The notes: generated from the letters alone by a model not told the origin. Counted from the stretch's first letter, positions 48,274 through 57,351 are shown. The stretch: DNA of 64,000 nt from Clostridia bacterium (GCA_029099685.1 JAQXOO010000025.1:1-64000); one strand, 5' to 3'. Made by a program: numbers and translations.

Positions 48274-49740
48274 ATGAATCTATCCATGATCCGTTATATT
48301 TTGGGCTATGTGCTGGCGGTGGAGGGGCTGCTGATGGCCCCCTGCAGCCTGGTGGGCCTGATCTATGGGGAGCAGGAGGGCTGGTGGTTCCTGGCCGTGG
48401 GCGCTGTTTCCCTGGCGCTGGGCTTGCTGATCGCCCGGAAAAAGCCCTCCAGCCAGGTGTTTTACCTGAAAGAGGGCTGCGTCAGCACCGCCCTGTGCTG
48501 GATCATCATGAGCGCGGTGGGCTGCCTGCCCTTTGTATTCACCGGGGAGATCCCCCAGTTCACCGACGCCATGTTCGAGGTGGTCTCCGGCTTTACCACC
48601 ACCGGAGCCAGCATCCTCAATGATGTGGAGGCGCTGAGCCACGTTTCCCTGTTCTGGCGCAGCTTCACCCACTGGGTGGGCGGCATGGGCGTTTTGGTGT
48701 TCGTGCTGGCGGTGGTGCCCCTCAGCGGCGGCAGCCACATCAACCTGATGCGGGCGGAAAGCCCCGGCCCCTCTGTGGGCAAGCTGGTGCCCAGGCTGCG
48801 CCACACTGCCCGCATCCTGTACCTGATCTATATCGGCCTGACCCTTTTGGAGATCGTGCTGCTGCTGGCGGGCCGGATGCCGCTGTTTGACGCGCTGACC
48901 ACCAGCTTCGGCACGGCGGGCACCGGCGGCTTCGGCATCAAAAACACCAGCATCGGCGGATATTCCGCCTATATCCAGTGGGTGGTGGCCGTGTTCATGA
49001 TCCTGTTCGGCGTCAATTTCAACGCCTATTATTTGCTGCTGATGCGGCACTTCCGGGACGCGTTCTCCATGGAGGAGGTCCGGGCCTATCTGGCGGTGAT
49101 CCTGGGGGCGTCGGCAGCGGTCTTTTTCAACATCCTCAGGATGTCCCGGGGCGTTTTCGACGCGCTGACAAAGGCGGTGTTCCAGGTGGCCTCCATCATC
49201 ACCACCACCGGCTTCGCCACAACGGATTTTGACCTGTGGCCCCAGACCTCCCGGCTGGTGCTGGTGCTGCTGATGTTCATCGGCGCCTGCGCGGGCAGCA
49301 CCGGCGGCGGCATGAAGGTCTCCCGCATCCTGATCGGGGCAAAGACCGTCATCAAGGAGTTCGGCTCCTATATCCACCCCAAAAGCATCAAAAAGATCAA
49401 GATGGACGGCAAGCCCATCGAGCACGAGGTGGTGCGGTCCACCAATGTGTATTTTATCGCCTTTACAACGGTGTTTGCCCTGTCCCTCTTTCTGCTGTCC
49501 TTTGAGGGGCGGGACCTGGTCACCAGCTTCACCGCGGTGGCCGCCACGATCAACAACATCGGCCCCGGCCTGAACCAGGTGGGCCCCACCTGCAACTTCA
49601 GCTTTTTCAGCGATTTCAGCAAGTGGGTGCTGATCTTTGATATGCTGGCGGGCCGGCTGGAGCTGTTCCCCATGCTGATGCTGTTCCATCCCGCCCTGTG
49701 GAAGGAGGGGCTTTCCTCCCGCCGGGAGCGGAACAAATAA
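48274..49740 (+). CDS. trkH: Trk potassium transporter membrane subunit TrkH
   Basis: The 488-residue protein has about ten membrane helices arranged as four membrane-pore-membrane repeats. Filter-like segments include SGFTTTGASIL, FGTAGTGGFGIKN, TTTGFATTDF and the last-repeat NNIGPGLNQVG. This is the K+-conducting (possibly Na+-coupled) subunit partnered with TrkA. The gene ends just before a bidirectional terminator shared with ddl. Confidence 0.95.
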   Translation: MNLSMIRYILGYVLAVEGLLMAPCSLVGLIYGEQEGWWFLAVGAVSLALGLLIARKKPSSQVFYLKEGCVSTALCWIIMSAVGCLPFVFTGEIPQFTDAMFEVVSGFTTTGASILNDVEALSHVSLFWRSFTHWVGGMGVLVFVLAVVPLSGGSHINLMRAESPGPSVGKLVPRLRHTARILYLIYIGLTLLEIVLLLAGRMPLFDALTTSFGTAGTGGFGIKNTSIGGYSAYIQWVVAVFMILFGVNFNAYYLLLMRHFRDAFSMEEVRAYLAVILGASAAVFFNILRMSRGVFDALTKAVFQVASIITTTGFATTDFDLWPQTSRLVLVLLMFIGACAGSTGGGMKVSRILIGAKTVIKEFGSYIHPKSIKKIKMDGKPIEHEVVRSTNVYFIAFTTVFALSLFLLSFEGRDLVTSFTAVAATINNIGPGLNQVGPTCNFSFFSDFSKWVLIFDMLAGRLELFPMLMLFHPALWKEGLSSRRERNK

Positions 49741-49753
49741 CGCCGCTTCTATC

Positions 49754-49782
49754 AAAAACCGTCCGCTTTGCGGACGGTTTTT
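49754..49782. terminator. Bidirectional terminator between trkH and ddl
   Basis: AAAAACCGTCCGC and CGGACGGTTTTT with a short loop serve both convergent units. Confidence 0.9.
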
Positions 49783-49788
49783 GACTGT

Positions 49789-51003
49789 TCAGACTTTTTT
49801 TCCGCCTTTGGCGCCCCCCAGCTGGGCGTTTTGCAGCAGGTTGGTGTCAAAGGAGGTGTGCAGCAGCGCCTTTTGCCGCTGGCGCTTCAGGGCCAGACGC
49901 ACCAGCTCATCCATCAGCCCGGAAAAGCTCAGGCCGCTCTGCTCCCACAGGTAAAAGGCCAGGGACCCGGGAATGGTGTTGATCTCGTTGACATACAGCG
50001 CCCCGGTCTGTCCGTCCATAAGGAAGTCCACCCGGCTGCAGCCGCAGGCGCCGATGGCACGGAAGGCCAGGACCGCCAGCCGCTGCACCTCAGCGGCGGT
50101 CTCCGGGGGCAGGTCGGCGGGGACCACCCGGGCCAGGGACTGCATCCCCTTGCTGCCGCCGGATTTGGCGCCGGTTTTTCCCGTTTTGCCGCCGGACTGG
50201 TATTTGTCGGCGTAGGTGAGGATGTCGGTGGCGTTCAGCGGCTCCTCGCACACCGAGGCCCGGGCCTCCTCGTCGTCGCCCAGCACGGCGCAGTTGATCT
50301 CCCGCAGGTTGGGCACCGCCTGCTCGGCCAGCACGGCCTGGCTGTAGAGGAAGGCATCCTCCAGCCCTTCCAGCAGGGCGGCCCGGTCCCGGCACTTGTG
50401 GATGCCCACGCTGCTGCCCAGGTTATAGGGCTTGATGACCACCGGATAGCCGACCTCCTGCTCGATGCGGTCGGCGGCGGCCTCCGGACCGGCAAAATAC
50501 GCGCTGCGCCCCACCTTGATGCCGGGGACACAGGGCACCCCATGCATCCGGAACAGGGCCTTGGAGGCCCATTTGTCCATGCCGATGGCGCTGGACGTCA
50601 CATCCGGCCCGGCATAGGGCAGGCCCAGCCGCTCAAAGTGCGCCTGCATGACGCCGTCTTCGCCGCCGGTGCCGTGAAAGATGGGCAGCGCCACATCCAG
50701 CTCTGAAAGGACGCTGCTGCCCAGGCGCTTTTGTCTGGCCAGCACCAGGCAGACCCGGTCCCCCTCCTTTTGCAGCACCACCCGCCGGGCCTTTTCCAGG
50801 GCGGCGGGGATGTTGCGGTAGCTTTCCAGCGAGGCCAGATGCTCGCCGGTGTAAAAATCGCCCTGTTTGCTCACATAGACGGGGATCACCTGGTAGCGGT
50901 CCGGGTCCAGCGCCCGGATGGCCTGCATGGCGGTGATCACTGAGACCTCGTGTTCAACGCTGGGACCGCCGAAAAAGACGCCCGCGCGGATCTTGGATAC
51001 CAT
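49789..51003 (-). CDS. ddl: D-alanine--D-alanine ligase
   Basis: The 404-residue ATP-grasp enzyme makes D-Ala-D-Ala for peptidoglycan. It has the N-terminal GVFFGGPSVEHEVSVITA, the ATP-binding VIKPYNLGSSVGI, the omega-loop region and the C-terminal YVNEINTIPGSLAFYLWEQ that binds Mg. Between about residues 269 and 286 there is an unusual Gly/Lys/Ser-rich loop (QSGGKTGKTGAKSGGSKG). ATG at 51003 follows GGAGG by eight bases. A murF-like gene lies in the same minus-strand cluster. Confidence 0.93.
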   Translation of the reverse strand: MVSKIRAGVFFGGPSVEHEVSVITAMQAIRALDPDRYQVIPVYVSKQGDFYTGEHLASLESYRNIPAALEKARRVVLQKEGDRVCLVLARQKRLGSSVLSELDVALPIFHGTGGEDGVMQAHFERLGLPYAGPDVTSSAIGMDKWASKALFRMHGVPCVPGIKVGRSAYFAGPEAAADRIEQEVGYPVVIKPYNLGSSVGIHKCRDRAALLEGLEDAFLYSQAVLAEQAVPNLREINCAVLGDDEEARASVCEEPLNATDILTYADKYQSGGKTGKTGAKSGGSKGMQSLARVVPADLPPETAAEVQRLAVLAFRAIGACGCSRVDFLMDGQTGALYVNEINTIPGSLAFYLWEQSGLSFSGLMDELVRLALKRQRQKALLHTSFDTNLLQNAQLGGAKGGKKV

Positions 51004-51021
51004 AAAAGACACCTCCAGTTG

Positions 51022-51384
51022 TCAGCGTGTCAGCATGAAAAGATTGCCCAGGAACAGCAGTGTGCCGAACACCATCAGGGAAAAACCCGCCCACCGGGAC
51101 TGCCGGTAGCCGGAAAGGCCGTTGAGGGCCAGGGCTGCGCCCATGATGGCCACGATGAGGTACCGGGCGGTGCTCCCCGCCAGCGCCCCCGCCAGCCACA
51201 AAACCACCACCACCGCAAAGACGCCCAGCAGAAGGCGGTTCAGCAGCTTTTCCCGTTTGGCGAACAGGGCGGAGATCTCGTCGGCCCGCCGGTGTATCCG
51301 CTGCCGCCGGGGCGACATGGCGGCATAGGGGTCGGCCTGGGGTTGTTGTTCGGCGTGGGTCCCGCGTTTTTTCTGTTTGCTCAT
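51022..51384 (-). CDS. Small membrane protein of unknown function
   Basis: This 120-residue protein has a basic N-terminal tail (residues 1-45, with HRRADEISALFAKREKLLNR) and three hydrophobic helices to the C-terminus. It lies between ddl and the murF-like gene with only about 10-20 bases on each side, so it is cotranscribed with cell-wall genes. No known motif is visible. Confidence 0.75.
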   Translation of the reverse strand: MSKQKKRGTHAEQQPQADPYAAMSPRRQRIHRRADEISALFAKREKLLNRLLLGVFAVVVVLWLAGALAGSTARYLIVAIMGAALALNGLSGYRQSRWAGFSLMVFGTLLFLGNLFMLTR

Positions 51385-51394
51385 AGCATCACCC

Positions 51395-52999
51395 TCAGTA
51401 ATTGTCGGTCAGGTCGTTCAGCAGCAGCACCATTTTCCCTTCGCCGGGCAGGGCGCGGGCCATGTCCATGGCCTGCTGGACGGTGTCGGCGGTCCGGATG
51501 CTGTCCCGGTGCAGGCCGCCCTCCCGGGCGCCCCGGCGGATGGCCTCGGTGCGGGGCTGACCGCCCACGGTGATGAGCCAGTGGCAGCTTTCCGCCGCCT
51601 GGCGGCCCAGGGTCTCGTTGTATTCCGTTTCCCGGTCCCCCAGCTCCACCAGGCCCGGCGTGATGACGATGCGGGTGCCCCGGCACAGGGCCAGGGTCTC
51701 CAGGGCGTTTTTCGCGCCGGCGGGGTTGGAGTTATAGGCGTCGTCGATCACCGTCAGGCCGGCCTGACGGATGAGCTGCAGCCGGTGGGGCACGCTTTCC
51801 AGCTGGCGGACGGCGGGAGCCAGCGCCGCCAGGGAGATGCCCAGGTAATGAGACACGGCGATGGCGCCGCAGATGTTCTGGACATTGGCCCGGCCCAGCA
51901 GCCGGGTGGAAAAGGCCTGGCGGGTGCCGTCGGGCGCCGTCGCCGTGAAGCGGGAGCCGTTTTCATCTACAAAAAGATCACTTATAGTATAATCTTCTCC
52001 GTTTATACCATAAGAGATCATCTGCTGGGACAGCTTTTTGGTTTTCAGAGGCTCGCTGTCGTAGTTGAGAAACACCGGGCCTTTGCCCGCCACCGCGTCG
52101 GCCAGCTCCAGCTTGGTGCTGAGCACGTTTTTCTGGGAGCCGAAGGTCTCCAGATGCTGGGATCCTACGGAGGTGATGATGCCCATGGTGGGCCGGGCCA
52201 GCCGGCAGACCTCCCGGATGTCGCCCACGTGGCGGGCGCCCATCTCGCACAAAAAGATCTCGTGGGTGGGGCGCAGCCCCTCCCGCACGGCCCGGGTGAC
52301 GCCCAGGGTGGTGTTGTAGTTGCCGGGGGTCATGTACACGTTATAGCGGGTGGAAAGCAGGCGGCTGAGGAAATATTTGGTGCTGGTCTTGCCGTAGCTG
52401 CCGGTGATGCCGATGACCGTCAGCCCGGGCATACTGTCCAGGATGTCCCGGGCCTCCTTGATATAATGGGCGGAGACAGCGTGCTCCACGGGGGCCATCA
52501 GGTCGTTGTAGAGCATCACCAGCCGGTGCTGGAGCAGAATGCCCAGAGGCAGAGCAATGCCCGGCCACAGCACGCCCAGGCGGGCCAGCTGGCCGTTTCC
52601 GGTATACAGGCCGCTCATCAGCAGGGCGGTGAACACATAGTCGGTGAGCCACAGCCACAGGACGTTGAGCACCCCGGCGCAGGCCAGTAGGCGCTTGACC
52701 CGGGGGGTATAGACCAGGGGCTTTTTGGCCTTGGCGGGGCGGTTGACCAAAAGGAACAGCGCCGCCGCGGCGGCGAAGATCCAGGGCATCGAGGGCAGGG
52801 AGGCGCACCCCAGCAGCATGATGACGCAGGGCACGATGCGCTTGGCGTTCCAAAAGGCCTTTTTGTGGGTCCTGAGATAGGTGCGGTAGGAGGGATCCTG
52901 ATAGGAGCTCAGCTGGAACATATGCAGCCCGTGCCGCAGGGAGACGAAGGCGCACAGCAGGTAGCTTGCGGCGATCAGCGTGTAAAACAGCCAGGTCAT
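51395..52999 (-). CDS. murF: MurF-like Mur ligase with membrane N-terminus
   Basis: The 534-residue protein has an N-terminal part with four to five hydrophobic helices (residues about 1-185) followed by a Mur ligase. The ATP-binding GITGSYGKTSTKYFL, the middle-domain motif LCEMGARHVGDIREVC and the C-terminal VIDDAYNSNPAGAKNALE fit MurF, which adds D-Ala-D-Ala to the UDP-muramoyl tripeptide. The membrane extension is not part of ordinary soluble MurF, and similar membrane-anchored forms occur in Clostridia. Another Mur-type ligase role cannot be excluded. Confidence 0.85.
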   Translation of the reverse strand: MTWLFYTLIAASYLLCAFVSLRHGLHMFQLSSYQDPSYRTYLRTHKKAFWNAKRIVPCVIMLLGCASLPSMPWIFAAAAALFLLVNRPAKAKKPLVYTPRVKRLLACAGVLNVLWLWLTDYVFTALLMSGLYTGNGQLARLGVLWPGIALPLGILLQHRLVMLYNDLMAPVEHAVSAHYIKEARDILDSMPGLTVIGITGSYGKTSTKYFLSRLLSTRYNVYMTPGNYNTTLGVTRAVREGLRPTHEIFLCEMGARHVGDIREVCRLARPTMGIITSVGSQHLETFGSQKNVLSTKLELADAVAGKGPVFLNYDSEPLKTKKLSQQMISYGINGEDYTISDLFVDENGSRFTATAPDGTRQAFSTRLLGRANVQNICGAIAVSHYLGISLAALAPAVRQLESVPHRLQLIRQAGLTVIDDAYNSNPAGAKNALETLALCRGTRIVITPGLVELGDRETEYNETLGRQAAESCHWLITVGGQPRTEAIRRGAREGGLHRDSIRTADTVQQAMDMARALPGEGKMVLLLNDLTDNY

Positions 53000-53011
53000 G
53001 AGGATGCCTCC

Positions 53012-53779
53012 TTACAGAAATGCCCGCAGCACCGCGGAAAACTGGGGCCAGTTGTCAGCGTAGCAGAAGTGGCCGGCGTTTTGGATGACGGCCAGGCCGG
53101 CGTTGGGGATGAGCCGCTCCATGACGCGGCCCTGCTCCAGGGGGGTGGCGGTGTCGTTTTCCCCCCAAATCAGCAGCACCTCGGCGGTGACGGCGGGCAT
53201 TTTATCGGTGAAATCCACAGGCAGCACGTTGTTCATGGTCTGCCGCATCACCGGAGAAGCCGCCTTGTAATCGGCGCTGGAGCGTTTGTCCCGGGCCTCG
53301 GCGTACAGGTCGCCGAACAGGGGGGCGGTCAGCGGGGAGGTGCCCAGCAGCCGCAGGGCCTTGTAGCCCGCCTGCCGCAGTTTTTTGCCCGCGGAGGGGG
53401 CGGGACGGACGCCGGTGGCGTCCATGAACACCGCCCGGCGGCACTTGACCGGGCAGCCCGGGTCGGTGAGCATGCTCAGGGCGATGCGCCCGCCGTGGGA
53501 ATGGCACATGAGGAGGACCTCCGTCAGCTCCAGCCGGGCGCACAGCTCCAGGGTAAAGGAGACGTAGTCCGCCACTGTCAGCGGCCGGTCCGGCTCGTCG
53601 GTCTGCCCAACGCCGGGCATATCAAAGGCCACCACCCGGTAGCCCTGCTGCTGCAGCAGGTCAAAAACAGGCTGGTAAAGGCCGATGTGCGCCCCCCAGC
53701 CGTGGAGAAAGAGCACCGGGCCCTTTTCGCCGGGCAGGTCGATGTAATGTGTGGAAAGTCCCTGGATCCGGGTCTGCAA
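53012..53779 (-). CDS. Alpha/beta hydrolase
   Basis: The 255-residue protein has the fold's FLHGWGAHIG oxyanion region, the nucleophile elbow MCHSHGGRIALSM (GxSxG-type variant with Ser), the acid residue in LIWGENDTATPLEQG and the catalytic His in IQNAGHFCYAD. The substrate is unknown; esterase or C-C hydrolase activity is typical. It is 12 bases upstream of the murF-like gene, so it may be part of that operon. Confidence 0.88.
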   Translation of the reverse strand: MQTRIQGLSTHYIDLPGEKGPVLFLHGWGAHIGLYQPVFDLLQQQGYRVVAFDMPGVGQTDEPDRPLTVADYVSFTLELCARLELTEVLLMCHSHGGRIALSMLTDPGCPVKCRRAVFMDATGVRPAPSAGKKLRQAGYKALRLLGTSPLTAPLFGDLYAEARDKRSSADYKAASPVMRQTMNNVLPVDFTDKMPAVTAEVLLIWGENDTATPLEQGRVMERLIPNAGLAVIQNAGHFCYADNWPQFSAVLRAFL

Positions 53780-53877
53780 AACAGGTCACCTCGAAATCAA
53801 AGTCGGTATTTTATCATTATAACACGAAGGGGATGGCGGAACAAGCGGTTTTTTGACGGCGGGGCGTCCGCCGGCGG

Positions 53878-54642
53878 TCACACCTGCACCTGCCAGATGC
53901 GCTGGTCGGACAAAATTTCCACCAGCTTTTTGGTGGTGGCATCCGCCAGCTTTTCCCCCTTTTCCCGGGTGGCGGCGCAGCTGTTGCCCATGACGCCGTT
54001 GCGGGTGTGGGCCTCCATCTTGTGGAAGGTGTGCAGCACGCCCTGGTCCTCCCACGGGGTGCAGCCGCCTTCGTAGCCGGAGGTCTCCCTGTAAATGGGG
54101 TCCACCAGGCTCTCGTCATAGGCCAGCATCAGGGAGGTCTCGCTCTCGCAGGCGTGGTTCATGCCCGTTTGGGTGTCCAGGAAGGGCTCCTCGTCCACCA
54201 CGATGTATTCCAGAAAATACACAGGAAAGCCCAGCTCCAGGTTGATGTCCACCAGGGCGGCCTTGGTGGGGGCGATGTTGCCGCCGTGGCCGTTGATGAC
54301 GGCGATGCGCCGGAAGCCGTGGGCGGCGATGGCCCGGCACTGCTCCTGCAGCACTTTCATATAGGTCCGGGGCCGCAGGCTCATGCTGCCGGCAAAGCTC
54401 ATGTGGTGCATGGAGTTGGCCACCGCGAAGGTGGGGGCCACCACGGCGGGTACGCCCTGTGCCCGCAGGCCCTGGGCGGCGCGCTCGGCGAACCAGGTGG
54501 CCAGGATGGCGTCGCAGCCCACGGGCAGGTGGGGGCCGTGCTGCTCGGTGGAGCCGGTGGGGATCAGGACGATGGCCTGCTGTTCGGCAAGAGCGGCGAT
54601 CTCCCGGCTGGTGAGGTTGTCCCAACGGTAGGTCTTTTTCAT
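53878..54642 (-). CDS. Creatininase-family amidohydrolase
   Basis: The 254-residue product belongs to the creatininase family. Metal ligands are visible in STEQHGPHLPVGCDA, VINGHGGN and the acidic ACESETSLML region. Family members include creatinine amidohydrolase and enzymes for mycofactocin or pyrimidine-derived lactams, so the substrate cannot be named. The ATG at 54642 has AAAGGAG upstream. The open frame upstream of it has no family similarity. Confidence 0.88.
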   Translation of the reverse strand: MKKTYRWDNLTSREIAALAEQQAIVLIPTGSTEQHGPHLPVGCDAILATWFAERAAQGLRAQGVPAVVAPTFAVANSMHHMSFAGSMSLRPRTYMKVLQEQCRAIAAHGFRRIAVINGHGGNIAPTKAALVDINLELGFPVYFLEYIVVDEEPFLDTQTGMNHACESETSLMLAYDESLVDPIYRETSGYEGGCTPWEDQGVLHTFHKMEAHTRNGVMGNSCAATREKGEKLADATTKKLVEILSDQRIWQVQV

Positions 54643-54684
54643 AGGAAGATGCTCCTTTATTATAAAAATATATCTGTATTTTTG

Positions 54685-54713
54685 AGTATAGCACAAAAGG
54701 GGCGGTTTGTCTC
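54685..54713 (-). promoter_or_regulatory. Promoter for the creatininase-family gene
   Basis: On the minus strand GAGACA and TATACT are 17 bases apart, about 45 bases before the start. Confidence 0.5.
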
Positions 54714-54721
54714 TATCAGAC

Positions 54722-54750
54722 TTGACAATTTGGCCCGGCGGGTGCAATAT
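54722..54750 (+). promoter_or_regulatory. Promoter for the cysK-like gene
   Basis: TTGACA and CAATAT are separated by 17 bases; the -35 box is perfect and the -10 box weak. It lies 31 bases upstream of the GTG start. Confidence 0.5.
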
Positions 54751-54781
54751 GAATTCATTCTGATAAAGGAGGAAACACACC

Positions 54782-55714
54782 GTGAAGATATATACCTCTG
54801 TGGAGCAGCTCATCGGCGGCACGCCTCTTTTGGAGCTGTGCCGCACGGAACAGGCCCTGGAGCTGGGGGCCAGACTGCTGGTCAAGCTGGAAAAATGCAG
54901 CCCCGGCGGCAGCGTCAAGGACCGGGTAGCCCTGCAGATGATCCGTGACGCCGAGGAGCAGGGCCTGCTGAAGGCCGGGGCCACTATCATCGAGGCCACA
55001 TCCGGCTCCACGGGCATCGGGCTTGCCTGCATCGGCGCCGCCCGGGGCTACCGCACCATCATCGTCATGCCGGATTCCATGAGCGTGGAACGCCAGCGGC
55101 TCATGCGGGCCTATGGGGCGGAGGTGGTGCTCACCCCCGGCGCAGAGGGCATGGCCGGATCCGTCCGGAAGGCGGAGGAGCTGGCCCGGACCATTCCCGG
55201 CAGCTTTATCCCCGCGCAGTTTGACAATCCCTCCAACCCCGCCGCCCATCTGGCCACCACCGGCCCGGAGATCTGGGAGGACACCGGCGGCGCGGTGGAT
55301 ATTTTTGTGGCGGGAGTGGGCACCGGCGGCACCATCACCGGCGCCGGCCGGTATCTCAAGAGCAAAAAGCCCGGCCTGCGGGTGGTTGCGGTGGAGCCGG
55401 AGGCTTCGCCCCTGCTCTCCGGGGGAAAGGCGGGGCCCCATCCCCTGCAGGGCATCGGGGCCAATTTCGTGCCCTCCATCCTGGATACGGAGGTGTACGA
55501 CAGCGTGTTCACCGTCAGCGGCCGGGAGGCCTATGCCGCCTGCCGCGCCGCCGCCCGCAGGGAGGGCATTTTGGTGGGCATCACCTCCGGCGCGGCCATC
55601 CATGCCGCCGTGGAGCTGGCCAAGCGGCCGGAAAACGCGGGCAAGACCATCGTGGCCCTGCTGCCCGATTCCGGTGAGCGGTACCTGTCCACCCCGGGCT
55701 TTATCGGGGAGTAA
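54782..55714 (+). CDS. cysK: Cysteine synthase family PLP enzyme
   Basis: The 310-residue protein matches the O-acetylserine sulfhydrylase/cysteine synthase family. The PLP Lys is in CSPGGSVKDRVALQMI, the substrate loop is EATSGSTGIGLA, and the phosphate-binding loop is GTGGTITGAGRY. It makes cysteine from O-acetylserine and sulfide, though related enzymes use other acceptors. The start is GTG with AAAGGAGG nine bases upstream. It is followed by a strong terminator and then repeat-rich DNA. Confidence 0.93.
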   Translation: MKIYTSVEQLIGGTPLLELCRTEQALELGARLLVKLEKCSPGGSVKDRVALQMIRDAEEQGLLKAGATIIEATSGSTGIGLACIGAARGYRTIIVMPDSMSVERQRLMRAYGAEVVLTPGAEGMAGSVRKAEELARTIPGSFIPAQFDNPSNPAAHLATTGPEIWEDTGGAVDIFVAGVGTGGTITGAGRYLKSKKPGLRVVAVEPEASPLLSGGKAGPHPLQGIGANFVPSILDTEVYDSVFTVSGREAYAACRAAARREGILVGITSGAAIHAAVELAKRPENAGKTIVALLPDSGERYLSTPGFIGE

Positions 55715-55756
55715 AGGGAAAGGGGCCGCGGCGGAACGCCCGGCAAAGAACAGAAG

Positions 55757-55784
55757 AAAAGCACCCCCGCGGGGGTGCTTTTTT
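55757..55784 (+). terminator. Terminator after cysK
   Basis: AAAAGCACCCCC and GGGGGTGCTTTT flank a tiny CG loop, with six Ts following. Confidence 0.9.
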
Positions 55785-55805
55785 GTTTGGGACCGGGGCA
55801 GGGAG

Positions 55806-55956
55806 GGGCGCAGCGCCATCTCGGCCCAAGAGCCGCCTGGGGGCAGGCTTACATCAAAGCGCGCCTGTGGATAGCTTTGGGGCGTTGCGCCATCTCGGCC
55901 CAAGAGCCGCCTGCGGCGGTTGGCCTCGAAACGCGCCTGCGGGCGCAGCCCATTCC
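55806..55956. repeat. Direct repeat block ahead of dispersed repeat copy 2
   Basis: The sequence GCGCCATCTCGGCCCAAGAG, with flanking bases, occurs at about 55811 and again at about 55887. A GCGCCTGCGGGCGCAGCCCA unit at about 55933 recurs ahead of dispersed copy 3 at about 56292. No gene is evident, and it probably belongs with the surrounding repeats. Confidence 0.6.
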
Positions 55957-56093
55957 CCCGCGTGACTTTCCACCGCGGGAAAGTCACCAAAGCGCGCCGG
56001 GGGCCCTCCCCATAAGTGCAGGAAGCCCCCGGACCCCTGTCTGCCCAAAAGACGAAGCAAACCGGCCCCGCCGGCGGATGCCGCGGCGTAGCC
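55957..56093. repeat. Dispersed structured repeat, copy 2
   Basis: Same element as at 1-137, with few differences (for example CATAAGTGC in place of CATAAGGGC). It is preceded by the GCGCCTGCGGGCGCAGCC unit. Some 220 bases of unassigned DNA separate it from copy 3. Confidence 0.8.
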
Positions 56094-56291
56094 ATACAGG
56101 GTAAAATCCCCACCGTTAGTCCCATATTCCACCGCTGTACGGCCCCCCTTTTTTCCCTTAGGAAGAAGGCTTACGAAATAGAAAAGCATCCGTTTGCGGT
56201 GCGTAGGCAGCATCTGTAACATCACCAAGCCGGGGATGCCCTCCGGCGGGGACCTTCAGGGTCCCCAAGAGGAGTCGTCAGGGGTCTGGCT
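56094..56291. other. Non-coding DNA between repeat copies
   Basis: About 200 bases lie between the two dispersed repeats. I see no gene with a ribosome site, no clear promoter, and no terminator here. Confidence 0.4.
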
Positions 56292-56452
56292 GCGCCTGCG
56301 GGCGCAGCCCATCCCCCCGCGTGACTTTCCACCGCGGGAAAGTCACCAAAGCGCGCCGGGGGCCCTCCCCGTAAGGGCAGGAAGCCCCCGGACCCCTGTC
56401 TGCCTAAAAGACCAAGCAAACCTGCCCCGCCGGCAGGTGCCACGGCGCGGCC
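56292..56452. repeat. Dispersed structured repeat, copy 3
   Basis: The element proper begins at 56316 and is preceded by the shared GCGCCTGCGGGCGCAGCCCA unit, as copy 2 is. It carries the same GACTTTCC/GGAAAGTC inverted repeat and the GGGGGC/GCCCCC stem. Three copies within 64 kb suggest a family spread across the genome. Confidence 0.8.
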
Positions 56453-56566
56453 ATGTGGGGTTGATACGGTGGGTTCTTATGGACATGCCCCGCTGTCTGG
56501 CTGGCACCGCCGCAGCTGCGGAGTGCTGCGCCATCCCGGGGGAAGGCCGATTTTTGCCCGGGCTTG

Positions 56567-56932
56567 CTATTTTTCCCCGAATATACGGCGCAAAAGGGGC
56601 AGCCAGCACACCCCGCCCATCACCACGGCCGCCACATCCCGGGGGTCGCTCACCGAGCGGGACAGGTACAGGGGCGTCACATATTCCCAAAACAGGCCGC
56701 ATCCCAGGCAGAACAGCAGGGAAAGGGCCGGGCCCGGGAGCCGCCTGCCCGCCAGGCGCAGGGCGGTCATCAAAAGAAGCAGCATCATGCCGCCCGCCAG
56801 GAAATCGGCGGCATAGCCCGCCAACAGGCGGCGGAGCAGCCCGGAGGCGTGGGGAATGAAGAAAAACCGGTTGCACAGGTATAGACCCAACCCCACGGCA
56901 GCCGCCAAAGCCGGTGCGTATAGCGTTCTCAT
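56567..56932 (-). CDS. Small polytopic membrane protein of unknown function
   Basis: Read from the ATG at 56932 (MRTLYAPALAAAVGLGLYLC), this 121-residue protein has three to four hydrophobic helices and ends YLSRSVSDPRDVAAVVMGGVCW and a basic tail. The Asp/Arg and Gly pattern in the last helix is faintly like VanZ-type proteins, but I would not assign it. The open frame continues upstream for 141 more codons through a tandem repeat; I regard that extension as doubtful. Confidence 0.6.
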   Translation of the reverse strand: MRTLYAPALAAAVGLGLYLCNRFFFIPHASGLLRRLLAGYAADFLAGGMMLLLLMTALRLAGRRLPGPALSLLFCLGCGLFWEYVTPLYLSRSVSDPRDVAAVVMGGVCWLPLLRRIFGEK

Positions 56933-56937
56933 CACGG

Positions 56938-57345
56938 AAGCAGGCGCATGAGCGGTCCCGGAGCGGCGGTCCCCGCCGGGGCTGACGCCACGGACGCCGA
57001 CGCGCTTGCCGTTCTGGCGGGGAAGCCGCCGCAGCACCGCGGGGGCCTGTCTGTCTTCCACGACCGGAAAACCTTCCCCGGCTTGCCGGTCCTCAGCGCC
57101 GCGTTTCGCTTGCATTATCACAGAAGCAGGCCTATGGGAAGCCGCGTCCCGCCCGCCGGGGCTGACGCCACGGGCACCGCCGCGCTTGCCGTGCTGGCGG
57201 GGAAGCCGCCGCAGTTCCGCGGGGGCCTGTCTGTCTTCCGCGGCCGGAAAACCTTCTCCGGCTTGCCGGTCCTCAGCACCGCGTTTCGTTTGCGTTATCA
57301 TAGAAGCAGGCCTATGGGCAGCCGCGGCCCGCCCGCCGGGAGCCT
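56938..57345. repeat. Tandem repeat of about 180-186 bp, two full copies and a partial
   Basis: Units start at AAGCAGGC: 56938, 57124 (186 bases later) and 57304 (180 bases later), with high similarity between the first two. The unit contains GACGCCACGG, a GGCGGGGAAGCCGCCGCAG hairpin and GGGGGCCTGTCTGTCTTCC. Because 180 and 186 are multiples of three, a minus-strand frame stays open through all copies. No promoter is visible. Confidence 0.8.
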
Positions 57346-57351
57346 GCCTCC

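Noticed and set aside
55806..57345. CRISPR array or phage remnant in the repeat-rich region
   Set aside because: Repeats are long (135-186 bases), few and not separated by uniform spacers. There are no cas, integrase or phage structural genes.
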